Below are positions 9,714-21,002 of a stretch of DNA of 64,000 nt, in pieces. The notes beneath the pieces were generated by a model that had not been told where the DNA came from, did no database searches, and worked only from the letters and a program-made list of their open reading frames with translations. Where the stretch lies: contig NW_003314346.1 in the NCBI RefSeq assembly GCF_000143415.4, positions 490,929 to 554,928 of the forward strand. The letters are read 5' to 3'. The DNA is from Selaginella moellendorffii. Taxonomy: Eukaryota > Streptophyta > Lycopodiopsida > Selaginellales > Selaginellaceae. Position 1 is the stretch's first letter. Each line of letters starts with the position of its first letter. The translations under genes were made by a program, and so were the position numbers.

Positions 9714-11002
9714 GCTTACAGCTAGTAGATGTCGCGAATGACTCTCTACCAAAGTTGCTCGTGTAATGAGTAACTTTGAGTTAGGGACTGGATCACATAC
9801 CTCAGTTTGGACTTCACCCGATTTGATGGCCATATTGGCTCTGGCCTTCTTCGGGTAGGGACATTCCCTCGAAAAGTGTCCCGCTTCACCGCAGTTGTAG
9901 CATACATTGTTTCCCACGCTGCTATACGACTTGACCTTCTTATCCGTGGGTTTGTCTTTTTTCGCTTGACTCCCCCATGTACTCGCTCGCTGGCCACCGG
10001 ATTTGCCTTTCCGGAACCCCGAGGGCTCATATTCTTAGAGAAGCTCTTCTTGAATTTCCCTCTGCTAAACGTTCCCCTTGGTTTGGCCCCTTTCCTAAAC
10101 GTGGATCCCGACCCCGTCGTGTTCCCCTTTCGCAGGTTATCATTGAAATGCACCTTGATGGCCGCATCCAACGCTTCCTTGTAGTTGGTCGGGTTCCACC
10201 ACATCACTTCACCGCGAGCCTAGGTTTGCAAACCTAATATGAAGGCATGGAACACATCCATATCCCCCATGTCCGTGACAAGTATCCTCTTTGCCATAAA
10301 CCCATTCTCATACTCCTGAATGGTTCTGGTCTGCTTCAGCCTACTCAACTTGTCTCTTAGATGCAGAGTAGCATTCGGAGGAACGTAAGTCGCGCGGATC
10401 CTCGCCTTCATCATTTCCCAAGTGGCCATCGGTCCTTCGTTGGCCTCTGTCGTTCTCCACCAGGACTTGGCATTATCTGCCAAGTATGGTTTTGCACATG
10501 GGACTTTCTCCGAGCTTGGTAACCGCAACGCTCGGAAGTAGTCCTCCATATCATAAAACCAATCCTCCACCACCTTATAGTCATTCACTCCCTTGAAGAC
10601 CGGTGGGGGCTTTGGTTTATACTTGGGAACTACCTGAGGGACTGATTCCACTTCGGTTTGTTCGACTTTGTTTGGTTCTGCCTCAGTCCCTACCGAAGGG
10701 TCCGCACCCTCTGCGCTGCTAGCATCTGCAGTCTTTCACTTTTTCTTCCGCTTCTCGTCACGCTTTAACTTGCGTACGAGAGTCTCTAGCAGGGCATTGG
10801 TTTGTGCCAATTATCCTTCTAGAACGTTCAATCGAGCATTGGACGACCGAACCTCACCACCAGACTCATGTTTGGAAGTTGCCTCACTGGAGTCCTCCTC
10901 GTGCAAGGATTCCTCATCCATAGCCTCCTGTTCGACCGGAGGCTCCAGCTCTAGAGGAGGTTCCGTCTCCGCCTGAGTTTGCTTACGTCCTGCCCTTGCC
11001 AT
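9714..11002 (-). pseudogene. LTR-retrotransposon gag with CCHC zinc knuckle, broken
   Basis: Read on the minus strand from 11002 downwards. An acidic N-terminus (9 of 12 residues Glu/Pro-like runs) is followed by a retrotransposon gag domain (10220-10651) with VFKGVNDYKVVEDWFYDME, the AKSWWR signature, ATWEMMKARIRATYVPP and RLKQTRTIQEYENGF. A basic stretch and a zinc knuckle CYNCGEAGHFSREC follow at about 9880-9900. The pieces lie in different frames (breaks near 10800, 10210 and 9900), so it is not translatable as one protein. No protease, RT or integrase follows: the element is cut at about 9714, where a plus-oriented LTR-like piece begins. The conserved motifs are typical of plant Ty3/gypsy gag. 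Confidence 0.8.
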
Positions 11003-11045
11003 CCCCTAGCAATCCGCCTCTATCCTTCGCTAGAACTGAGAAAGA

Positions 11046-11058
11046 GGTTCCGATACCA
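11046..11058 (-). promoter_or_regulatory. Putative primer-binding site of the gag element
   Basis: On the minus strand this reads TGGTATCGGAACC, close to the plant initiator-Met tRNA primer site TGGTATCAGAGCC. It lies between the LTR-like end (TTACA at about 11062) and the gag start (11002), the expected place and orientation. Confidence 0.55.
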
Positions 11059-11061
11059 AAT

Positions 11062-12175
11062 TGTAAGCCACAAATTTTTCCTTTCCAATTTGCTAGCTTA
11101 CCTTGTCTATCCGACCAACTCTGCCTTGGCTCGTGCTAAGTTCCCTCGCCAAGGTTCTCGCCTATGGTACCAGCTCCTACTTAATTCTACTTGGTTTCAG
11201 CTACTCACTGCACGAGCAATGGAGTGTTAACCATCCATCTACGGATTCCCAAATCTCTCCCAATCCCCCTCCCCGGGTTAGACTGGGCTTAAGGTTCGGC
11301 TACACTCCCCGCAGGCACAAGCAGCCAAGCACACCAAGCCTCTAGGTTCCTAACACCCCTTGGTACCACAAGACTTGATCATGGGACCCTCTAAATCCCA
11401 AGTCTTGGGTGCAACACTTGCTTCGGGACGTCGGGGCGAAACACCGTGGCCTAACGGCCCGGTATGCCCCACTTCCATCCCGAAGGGAAGGCCTAAGCCC
11501 CTAGGAAGGGCGAGGACCAATGAGCCACAAGGTATTCAAGTGGGGCACCACTCCACATGAGTCGGGAGCACCGCAGTCGGTTTCCCTTTCGGGAGTGGGA
11601 GCTGCTCTTGAGCACTTCCCTGGGTGGCCCCTCTAGCACCACTCAAGCCCATGCTCACTCCCACCCAAGGCCCCTTGGCCCCAGTCTCAACCTCAAGTCA
11701 GTTTGGAAGCACCACTGAAGAGTTCCTTCAAGACTGGTTCCTGGACCTCACTATCCCTACTATACTTTTGGAACCCCCTGCAGCCCCCCCCCCCCCCTGG
11801 GAGACGCACGCTTTGGGCTTTCACCCCTTGACCCGTATTAGTATTTGGACTTAGTCTCTGGCTCGATCTCGGACCCGATTTTGGATCCGACTTCGGATTC
11901 AGTCTTGGACTCGATCTCGAACTCGATCTCGGACCCGATCTCGGACTCGACCTCGGACTCGACCTCGGACTCGGTCTCGGACCCGATTTCAGATCTCAAA
12001 CTCTGTCTCGAACTCGGACTCAAACTCAGTCCCCGAGTCGGTCTCGGACTCGATTCCAGACTCTATCTCGAACTCGGTCCTAGAGTCGGTCTTGGAGTCG
12101 ATCTTCGACTTGGTCCCATCCGATGAACTCTTTGTCATTTTGGTCATGCTTTTGGGGTTTCTTTAGCCTACGACA
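11062..12175 (-). repeat. Putative LTR of the gag element
   Basis: Read on the minus strand it would start TGTCGTAGGC at 12175 and end GGCTTACA at 11062, next to the primer site, giving TGT...ACA termini and about 1.1 kb. It contains the GAGTCCGA-type minisatellite (11835-12115), a run of 14 C at 11784-11797, and the inverted repeat arm 11753-11828. The outer boundary is a guess because the partner LTR of this element is not in place. Confidence 0.45.
11753..11828 (-). repeat. Inverted repeat arm (right), LTR-like
   Basis: Reverse complement of 8726-8795 apart from a few substitutions and the expanded poly-C run. See the left arm. Confidence 0.8.
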
Positions 12176-12199
12176 CCTCGGCGAGTTGGTTCCTTACAC

Positions 12200-12745
12200 T
12201 TCAATAGCTCGCCCATTGATGATTTCCCAAGGACTTGCCCCAATACTCGAATGTGGTGAATTGTTATGGTATATTTCTACAAGTCCCAAATGACTTATTC
12301 AATCAGTCTGGTTTCTGGAGATATAACATCGCAAATAATCTTCCAACTGCCTATTCACCTTTTCCATTTGTTTATATGTCAAGAAGTGTTATTACTATCA
12401 TACTTGATTTAATACCTAATACCTTTTTATGGGTGATAAACTATGCTAAATTTTAACTTGGTGCAATACTACTCCATGAGAGTTCTCTAGAACTTATTGG
12501 TGAAAATCTTATCTCAATCTGAGATAATTTCTTTTGGCCTTCCCCACACTCAAACCACTTGTTTGAAGAATAGTTTAACCACACCTTTCGCATCCACTTC
12601 CATTATGGTGGGTATGAAATGTATTATCTTAGAAAATCAATCCACACCACAAATATCACATCAAACCCCTTACTTAGGAGGAGTCCCGTAATGAAGTCCA
12701 TCATAAGACATTTCTGAGGACAATTTGGAATTATAAGACTTTATA
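12200..12745 (-). pseudogene. Decayed Ty3/gypsy integrase
   Basis: Minus-strand translation gives KCLMMDFITGLLLSKGFDVI, the start of a gypsy integrase core. Then, after frame breaks, come GRPKEII and QMEKVNRQLEDYLRCYISRN, and further on LVEIYHNNSPHSSIGASPWE, the family's LAEFAYNNSxHSSTGxSPFE block. In-frame stops include a TGA after RNQTD and a TAA after WIDFLR. The order and spacing fit one integrase read on the minus strand. It abuts the LTR-like piece but is diverged, so it probably belongs to an older insertion. Confidence 0.8.
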
Positions 12746-14532
12746 ATAAACCCCCACTAGCCTTAGTTATGGCTTTGACTTATTGAGATATTAGACATGT
12801 CTTTACATAATCTTAAATGTCTTTAACCATGTTTGGCTAGTGATACTTTCTCTTGAGTAAATCCATAATCTTAGGATTTTGCCAAGGGGAAAAATAATAC
12901 AAGGTCAAGGCCATCCTCAATGCATGCAAAAGCAAGTGATAAGAACATAAGGTGAGGGAGTTTTATGTAAAGTGGAAAGAATTTCCACTCTGCGAAACAA
13001 CATAGGAACCGAAGGAGAATTTAGCGAACATACAAGATCTAGTGGAGGAATTTTTGCAAAGTAGAACTCTATATATTTATCCAAAGTTCAATTAAAATAT
13101 TCATTTATGAAATTGAGCAATATCACATGTTAGGACTTAAACGCGTGTTAAAGGTAAACTAATTAATATGGGTTTAACTAAGTCAACCACACATTTTAAG
13201 ACAATTCAATTTACAGTCTTTATATTGGCCGTTAGGTGAGAATTCATAAACATGGAAATGTACAACTTGGAGGTCAATGTTAAGGATTTCTCCTGGCTGG
13301 CCGCCTCTTCATGCTTGAATTAGGGGAGACAGACTAGTATTTTCCCATCTTGTAAAGAGTGAAAATTGAAATTAAAATTATTAAGATGTCCTATATAATA
13401 TAGATGCTAATGGGATTGGAGGACAAATAACTATAGCACTTGTCATTGTAGCATATTTGAATCCATCCGTCTCATGTTTCTTATGGGGTATTGTGAGACT
13501 TTGCAAATATGGCATGCAATTTGTAAAAAATATAACTTTGCACACTTAAATTTTATGTCCACATGCCAAATGTTTATTGGATAATCTTTTGATGCCTGAA
13601 CATCTATGACATATGGGTCATGGATGGCGGAATGACTTGGGCTTGCAGTGGGCAAGCTCAAGGGCATCATGCACAAGTGATCAAACCGGCCTCAAGCTGG
13701 GAGGAGGACTAGTAGCAGTCCAAGAACCATAAGATTGTTGATGCCAAGGGCCAAGTATTGCAAGCATTGTGTCAACTTGTGGATTGCAACAAGTTAGGCT
13801 TGACAGTGCATGATCAAGAGCTCAACAATCCATCCTTCCTGTGCCAGCTCCATGTCTTGGAAAGGGTCTTCAGGATCCACAGATGATGGCAATTGCCAAG
13901 ATCTCAAGAGCATCATCCTCAAGCTTTAGTCATCATGAAGGCCAGGCATCAAGCTGCTCCACAGATAACTTGTGGCAGTCCAAGGAGGTTTTCCAGCCCC
14001 AGAACTTCCGGCTCTCCATGACCAAGCTCTAAGGGGATTTGTCTGCCATCCTTTTATCATATATCTGACTTGGGCATATGATAATTAGCTTGAACTCCTG
14101 ATGGCTTTCTGCTAGGAATACTGTGACTCAATGTACTTTCACCTGCTCGAACCTCTCAGCTCTCATTTCTGGCAAGGCAATCCACAAGAAATCTACAAAA
14201 TTTTGTCACTTAGCAAGATTCCAAGCTCTCATGTATTGTATTAGAAGATAACTTTCACCATGGTGTTTTTAATGCCTGGACAACACGACCTAGTGTTTCC
14301 AATCAGTTGCAAGCAAAATCTTTCCTCTTTTAACTATATTATAGATCTTTTTTGTGGAAGAAAAAAAATCTCACCAATAACTTTTCCTTTGTTATCCAGC
14401 AAGAAAAGATGGTAGCATAATGGTTGGCATCGGTTTTAACACTAAATTTACCCTTGCTAACTGACTAGTATCTTGATAAACCGTTAACTAGAAAAAGAGA
14501 TTTAAACATAATTAACATATAAATTAGGGTTT
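12746..14532. other. Intergenic DNA without a recognised gene
   Basis: AT-rich up to about 13.6 kb. Short unsupported frames occur at 13443-13676 (minus) and 13841-14032 (plus). The end of the stretch is the promoter and 5' leader of the first PP7 gene; a polyA-rich tract lies at 14358-14370. Confidence 0.4.
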
Positions 14533-16089
14533 ATGATGAAGAAGAAGAAGAAGAGGGGCAACAAGAAGGCGCCAATCCCGGAATCCAGCTCGGATCAGGC
14601 GCAAGGAGTGGCGATGGCGGGAGAGGAGGAGGAGGAGGCGGTGAGAAAGGTAGTGGAATGGCCAGAGGATGGAGGATTGACGCGAGAATGGGTAATCGGC
14701 GTGGGCGAGACCCTGGCGGAGGCGGCCTCCATGCTGAGGCCGCAAGCACTGCGCCAGGTAGTGCCAGTTGGGGTCGCCGATTCGCTCATCGCCAGGGCTT
14801 CCAAGATCATGCACAAGGAGCCCAATTGCTTGCGCCTGGAGCCGCCACGGTCGAGCTCCAGTAGCATCGTCCTGGTGGGCGATTTGCACGGCCAGCTCCA
14901 TGATTTGCTCCATCTCTTTGATCTGGCCGGCCTCCCCGACGAGGAACGAATGTTTGTGTTTAACGGGGACTATGTGGATCGAGGAGCGTGGGGATTCGAG
15001 ACTTACTTTCTCCTCCTTGCTTGGAAGGTATGATCTCAGAATCACGTTTTCTTTTTTACTTCTCTCTGGTGGTAGTGAAAGGTGGTATTGTTCTTACTTT
15101 TTTTCTTCAGGTATTGCTACCTCACCGAGTGTTTCTTCTGCGAGGAAACCACGAGACAAAGTTCTGTACGAGCGTCTACGGCTTCGAGAAAGAGATCTCC
15201 GTCAAGTTTGGGGAGCATTCTAAGCATGTCTACCGCAAGCTCTTGGGATGTTTCGAGGGCCATCCTCTGGCGGCGGTGATAGCCGGCAAAGTTTTCATGG
15301 CACACGGTGGCTTGTTCCGGAGCTTGGAACTGGGGCCTTCTACGCGATCTTTCTTGGTGAGAGCTGCTGCTAAGCTCAAGCTGGGTGATCTGGACGACCT
15401 TGCAAAGTCGAGAAGAGGCGTGCTGGATCCGTCGGCCGTGGGAAACAACGTGATACCGGGTGATATCTTGTGGTCCGATCCATCTCCAAACCCGGGGCTT
15501 GCGAGCAACGAAGGTCGAGGGATCGGGCTTGTTTTTGGACCGGATTGTACTCAAGAGTTTATGGACAAGCACAAGCTAAAGGTAAGGTGGTGTTTTGCGT
15601 CGTTTGCTCACGATCATTGGCATTGTTCGGCAGTGCAGCTTATAGTGAGATCTCACGAGGGGCCGGATGCGAGACAGAAGCGTCCCGAGATGGCGAGCAT
15701 GGACAAAGGCTACACGATCGACCACGTTGTCAAGGCTGGAAAGCTCATCACTCTGTTCAGTGCTCCCGACTATCCCCAGTTTCAGGTTGGCCTTCTTCAT
15801 TTCGTGTTTTCTTTCTCCGTAAATGCAACGAAGTTTCGATTGTCAACAATGGCAGGCGACCGAAACTCGGTTTAACAACAAAGCAGCCTACATTGTTTTG
15901 GAACCACCGGATTTTTGCGAGCCCGACATTCGTGTTTTTGAGGCGGTCCTCCCGCGGCCACATGTAAGCAATTTCGTTTTGATACTTCCATCCACCGCTT
16001 TGGTTGCTTTTCCGCAGGTTATGCCGTATTACGATCATGTTAATGTTATGGATTCAGACGACGAGCTAGATCTGCCAAAAGACGGATAA
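14533..16089 (+). CDS. PP7: Serine/threonine protein phosphatase 7 (PP7-type PPP), copy A, intact
   Basis: Exons 14533-15027, 15111-15581, 15639-15785, 15856-15963 and 16018-16089 give 430 residues. All PPP signature motifs are present: GDLHGQ (116-121), GDYVDRG (145-151), RGNHE (176-180), HGGLF (230-234), RSHEGPDA (326-333) and SAPDYPQF (363-370). The insert between HGGLF and the RSHEG block and the ending VMDSDDELD match plant PP7, a calmodulin-binding nuclear phosphatase linked in Arabidopsis to cryptochrome, phytochrome and heat responses. The length matches the family (about 410-430). Each splice join keeps phase. The lysine-rich N-terminus (MMKKKKKRGNKK) could be a nuclear signal. It is the only PP7 in the array with its native 5' flank, so it is the most likely expressed copy. 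Confidence 0.93.
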
Positions 16090-16227
16090 AACAAATCTAG
16101 AAAAATGCCACGATCGCCACCATTAAGGTCCTCGTGGGCGTTGGACTTTTATGCTCGTAGGAGTCAAGAAAATTATTGACAATATATTTCCGAGTGAGAG
16201 CTGCAAGAGAGCTGCGACAAGGAGAAA

Positions 16228-17827
16228 ATGGCGAGTGATTTTGTTTTGGTTGTGGCGGCAGCACTATCGATCACTGCTGTGCTATGGAAGCTATGGAGGA
16301 GTAGAATTAAATCATCTCTTCTTCCTCCAGGTCCCATTGGGCTTCCACTGATCGGCCATCTCCACTTGCTCTTTGCCAATCCTCCGCACACCGTGCTCCA
16401 GAGGCTGTCGGCTCGCCATGGACCGATCATGTCACTGCGATTCGGGCATGTTCCAGTGGTTGTCGCCTCCAGCCCAGCAGCCGCCAAGGAGTTCCTCAAG
16501 ACCCACGACGCCGCCTTTGCGTCTCGCCCGCCGAGCGCCGCCGGGAGGATCATCGTCCACTACAACGCCGACATCGTTTTCGCCCCCTATGGCGACTCGT
16601 GGCGGCACTTGCGCAAGATCGCGACGCTGGAGCTCCTCACAGCTCGCCGGATTGACATGTTTCGGGGCGCGAGAATGGAAGAGGTAAAATCCATGTGCCG
16701 ATCGCTACTAGTGGCGGACGATTGCGAGACAGGGATCGTGGATGTTCGTGGGCGACTGACTGCACTCACCTTCAATCTCATCACTTTCATGCTCATGGGC
16801 AAGCGCTACTTTGGCAAAGATGCAGAGAATGATGAAGGGGCAAGGAAGTTCTTAGAGGTAATTGCAGGTACGTTTGAGGTATGTGGAGAGTTTCCAATTG
16901 GGGATTATTTCCCATGGTTCCCCAAATTCCTGGATCCAGCAGAACGTCGTATGCATTTCCTAGCTAAATCCTTGCACAAATTCCTTAGTGACAATATCAC
17001 CGAGCACGAGAATAGGAGAAATAACAGTGAGAAAAATAACACTGACAAAGATTTCTTGGACATCCTTCTCTCTCTGAGAGACAATGGTGATGAGCATCTA
17101 CAAAACAAAAACATCATAAGTGTCATGACGGTAAGAAGAAAAGTTTATCAATTCGGTCAATCAGTCTCATCACTCGAGATCTTTTTCTTGGCAGAACTTG
17201 GTCACAGCTGGAACCGACACCTCAGCAGTGACACTCGAGTGGGCAATGGCTGAGTCGATAAAAAACCCCACCATTGCCGCCAAAGCCCGAGAAGAAATCG
17301 AGCTAGTTCTCGGCGAGAAGTGGAGGACGAAGATGGTGGAAGAGCCTGATCTTTCACAGCTAACTTATCTCCAAGCCATCGTCAAGGAGACACTCCGGCT
17401 GCATCCTGCGGTACCGCTGCTGGTCCCCCACCAATCCACCGAGGCGGTTAGCAATGTAATGGGGTACCATGTTCCGCGCGGCACGACGGTGCTCATCAAC
17501 GCCTACACCATCGCCAGAGACTCTACCGCCTGGGGTGACGACGCGCTGCTCTTCCGGCCCGAGAGATTCCTTGGCACAGATCTGGACATCCGGGGCAGGG
17601 ACTTCGAGGCGGTGCCGTTTGGATCGGGGCGGCGACAATGCCCAGGAATGGCACTGGCGCTCACCACTGTCCATCTCACGCTCGCCAACCTCCTCCATGG
17701 ATTCGAGTGGAGAGAGCCCAGCGGTGAGAGCATCGACACGAGCAAGGAGCAGTATGGATTGGCGCTGCTCTTGGCAAAGAAGCTGCGACTGATCGCCACC
17801 CCACGGCTAGAACAAGGTACCTTATAG
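16228..17827 (+). CDS. Cytochrome P450 of the CYP71 clan, copy 1, intact
   Basis: Exons 16228-17130 and 17195-17827 give 511 residues. An N-terminal membrane anchor (residues 4-21) precedes the hinge LPPGPIGLPLIGHL (32-45). The I-helix oxygen-binding motif is AGTDTS (306-311), the K-helix ExxR is ETLR (366-369), PERF is at 423-426, and the haem loop [10 protein letters not shown] is at 443-452 with Cys450. The single phase-0 intron just before the I-helix is the classic A-type plant P450 intron. Such enzymes sit in the ER membrane and hydroxylate small specialised metabolites (phenolics, terpenoids) with electrons from P450 reductase; the substrate cannot be read from sequence. The start is 138 bp after the PP7 stop. 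It is near-identical to the other copies in the array. Confidence 0.95.
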
Positions 17828-18146
17828 CTCCGATCCAAAGAAAGCTTGGAAGAATAGCTTCCTTGACAAACCATGAATAAGAAAGAAACCACGAACTTTG
17901 CACTATCTCTCCAAACGGACACTGCCGGCCTCATCAGGAGCCTCCTTGCGAATGCGATTTTTGCATGGCATGGATATTTTTATAACAAATATAAAGATAA
18001 TTTGTAAGTATTAAATATTCTGAAGAAATTGTTGAAGACTTGGAAAAGAATAGACCAAGAGTAGATTGTTGGATCTAATTTGATTTCCAAGTGTGATTGA
18101 AGCTCTTGTTAATGTTCAGCTTATCAGCGGCTTGACAACATCTACG

Positions 18147-18999
18147 TTATTGCTTGCAACGTGCATAGCTAATAAGGGGGTCGGCACTCTTGTTCTTCCT
18201 TGCAGCCCGCATAGATTGGAGCAAGGGATTGGACAGGTTGCACTCCGATGACAAGAAGTCCAAAAGCTTATCTTCATCTTCGCTTAGAAGAGTTGTGGTG
18301 CTCTCCAACAACAGCTTCCAGCAGTGTCCACATTCCTGAGCTCGACCCTGTGAAGCAGAAACGCACAAGCCCCAATGAATTTGATCCGTGCACCACATTC
18401 TTGCACCAAGCTTCCCCCCACCATATGCTTGAGAAACATCTCCAAGAAGCAGAAGGCAGTCTAGCGGTACCTGGCCTCGTGCACACGCATCGTGCAGCTC
18501 CTTGAAAGCATCACTAGCCAGTTCAAAGGCAATGTTCTTGAAGCCCTGCAGCGAGACAGTCATAAACCAGGTGCCAAACTCTAAAACTGATCTCCACTTG
18601 CTCTCAGATACCAAGCTTCTCCAATGCTGGCGCATCCTCATCTCTGCTTGTGTTGTGGCTTGCAACTGGCCGTAGTCTGAAATGCTGGTGTAGAGATAAC
18701 TCAGCTTCTGGTGTGCATTGCCATGCCTCTAACGCCATCGTAAACTCTATCATCTCAGCTTGGGGGAAGAAAGCCTTGGGAGGGCGTAGCTCTGGGAGAG
18801 GCTTCACTTCCATAGCTTGCCTGTTCAGCCGCCGCTCCAGCACGCTTCCCTTCTGCAATCTATTTCCTACCACCTTTCTAATCTCAGGCTTGGATATCCC
18901 CTCCCAGGAACCATACGCCAACACATCCAGCGACTGTTGGATTTGGATGGAATCCCCCTTGTTCTTCTTCAGTGCCTACAAAGCTTTCGTAAGCATCAT
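18147..18999 (-). pseudogene. Unrecognised gene 'U', copy 1, broken
   Basis: Reverse-strand copy of a family of about 280 codons that I do not recognise. Its conserved parts are a helical N-terminus (SLDVLAYGSWEGISK), a middle block (RPPKAFFPQAEMIEFTMALE), [20 protein letters not shown], and a C-terminal LLLESTTTLLSEDEDKLLDF. This copy has TAG at codon 8 (GAG in the other copies) and an 11-bp deletion in the CKKKLSYLYTS segment that shifts the frame. The region 17828-18146 between P450-1 and this gene is duplicated intergenic DNA. Confidence 0.7.
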
Positions 19000-19039
19000 C
19001 AGATCTGTGGAGCATGTTCTATTTTTATAGCTTGGATCG

Positions 19040-19381
19040 TTAAAAGGTACTTTGTTCCAGGCGAGGGGTGGAGATCAATCGCAGCTTGTTTGCCATGAGC
19101 AACGTCAATCCATATTGCTCGTTGCTCGTGTTGATACTCTCACCGCTGGGTTCTCCACTCGAATCCATGGAGGAGGTTGGCGAGCGTGAGATGGACAGTG
19201 GTGAGTGCCAGTGCCATTCCCGGGCATTGTCGCCGCCCCGATCCAAACGGCACTGCCTCGAAGTCCCTGCCCCGGATGTCCAGATCCGTGCCAAGGAATC
19301 TCTCGGGCCGGAAGAGCAGCGCATCGTCACCCCAGGCGGAAGAGTCTCTGGCGATGGCATAGGCGTTGATGAGCACCGTCG
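19040..19381 (-). pseudogene. P450 3'-fragment F1
   Basis: Reverse-strand copy of the last ~110 codons of P450-4, including the haem motif [10 protein letters not shown] and the natural stop (19040-19042). It ends abruptly after ACCGTCG at 19381, where PP7-B sequence (AAGAAGAG) begins. A small gap near 19145 disrupts the EWREPSGES segment. Confidence 0.9.
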
Positions 19382-20861
19382 AAGAAGAGCGGCAACAAGA
19401 AGGCGCCAATCCCGGAATCCAGCTCGGATAGGCGCAAGGAGTAGCGATGGCGGCAGAGGAGGAGGCGGTGAGCAAGGTAGTGGAATGGCCAGAGGATGGG
19501 GATTGACGCGAGAATGGGTAATCGGCGTGGGCGAGACCCTGGCGGAGGCGGCCTCCATGCTGAGGCCGCAAGCACTGCGCCAGGTAGTGCCAGTCGCGGT
19601 CGCCGATTCGCTCATCGCCAGGGCTTCCAAGATCATGCACAAGGAGCCCAATTGCTTGCGCCTGGAGCCGATTTGCACGGCCAGCTCCATGATTTGCTCC
19701 ATCTCTTCGATCTGGCCGGCCTCCCCGACGAATGTTTGTGTTTAACGGGGACTATGTGGATCGAGGAGCGTGGGGATTCGAGACTTACTTTCTCCTCCTT
19801 GCTTGGAAGGTATGATATCGGTTTTTTTTTTTTACTTCTTTCTGGTGGTAGTGAAAGTTGGTATTTTTCTTCTTTTCTTCAGGTATTGCTACCTCACCGA
19901 GTGTTTCTTCTGCGAGGAAACCACGAGACAAAGTTCTGTACGAGCGTCTACGGCTTCGAAAAAGAGAACTCCGTCAAGTTTGGGGAGCATTCCAAGCATG
20001 TCTATCGCAAGCTCTTGGGATGTTTCGAGTGCCATCCTCTGGCGGCGGTGATAGCCGGCAAAGTTTTCATGGCACACGGTGGCTTGTTCTGGAGCTTAAA
20101 ACCGGGGCCTTATACGCGATCTTTCTTGGTGAGAGCTGCTGCTAAGCTCAAGCTGGGTGATCTGGACGACCTTGCAAAGTCGAGAAGAGGCGTGCTGGAT
20201 CCGTCGGCCATGGGAAACAACGTGATACCGGGTGATATCTTGTGGTCCGATCCATCTCCAAACCCGGGGCTTGCGAGCAACGAAGGTCGAGGGATCGGGC
20301 TTGTTTTTGGACTGGATTGTACTCAAGAGTTTATGGACAAGCACAAGCTAAAGGTAAGGTGGTGTTTTGCGTCGTTTGCTCACGATCATTGGCATTGTTC
20401 GGCAGTGCAGCTTATAGTGAGATGTCACGAGGGGCCGGATGCGAGACAGAAGCGTCCCGAGATGGCGAGCATGGACAAAGGCTACACGATCGACCACGTT
20501 GTCAAGGCTGGAAAGCTCATCACTCTGTTCAGTGCTCCCGACTATCCCCAGTTTCAGGTTGGCCTTCTTCATTTCGTGTTTTCTTTCTCCGTAAATGCAA
20601 CGAAGTTTCGATTGTCAACAATGGCAGGTGACCGAAACTCGTTTTAACAACAAAGCAGCCTACATTGTTTTGGAACCACCGGATTTTTGCAAGCCCGACA
20701 TTTGTGTTTTTGAGGCGGTCCTCCCGCGGCCACATGTAAGCAATTTCGTTTTGATACTTCCATCCACCGCTTTGGTTGCTTTTCCGCAGGTTATGCCGTA
20801 TTACGATCATGTTAATGTTATGGATTCAGACGACGAGCTAGATCTGCCAAAAGACGGATAA
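19382..20861 (+). pseudogene. PP7 copy B, dead
   Basis: The same five-exon structure as copy A but without its native start (it begins at AAGAAGAG). It has small indels around 19430-19460, a 37-bp deletion at 19670/19671 removing the SSSSSIVLVG segment, and a 7-bp deletion at 19730/19731; the frame is not restored. The downstream exons (19896 to 20861) are still almost identical to copy A, including SAPDYPQF, which points to recent duplication. Confidence 0.9.
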
Positions 20862-21002
20862 AACAAATCTAGAAAAATTCCACGACTGCCACCTTTGAGG
20901 TCCTCGTGGGCGTTGGACTTTTATGCTTGTAGGAGTCAAGAAGATCATCCGTGACAATATATTTCCGAGTGAGAGCTGCAAAAGAGCTGCGACAAGGAGA
21001 AA

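Noticed and set aside
19068-19745. 225-codon plus frame joining antisense P450 F1 to PP7-B
   Set aside because: Same type of chimera as in unit 4, but PP7-B is frameshifted, so no phosphatase could be made.
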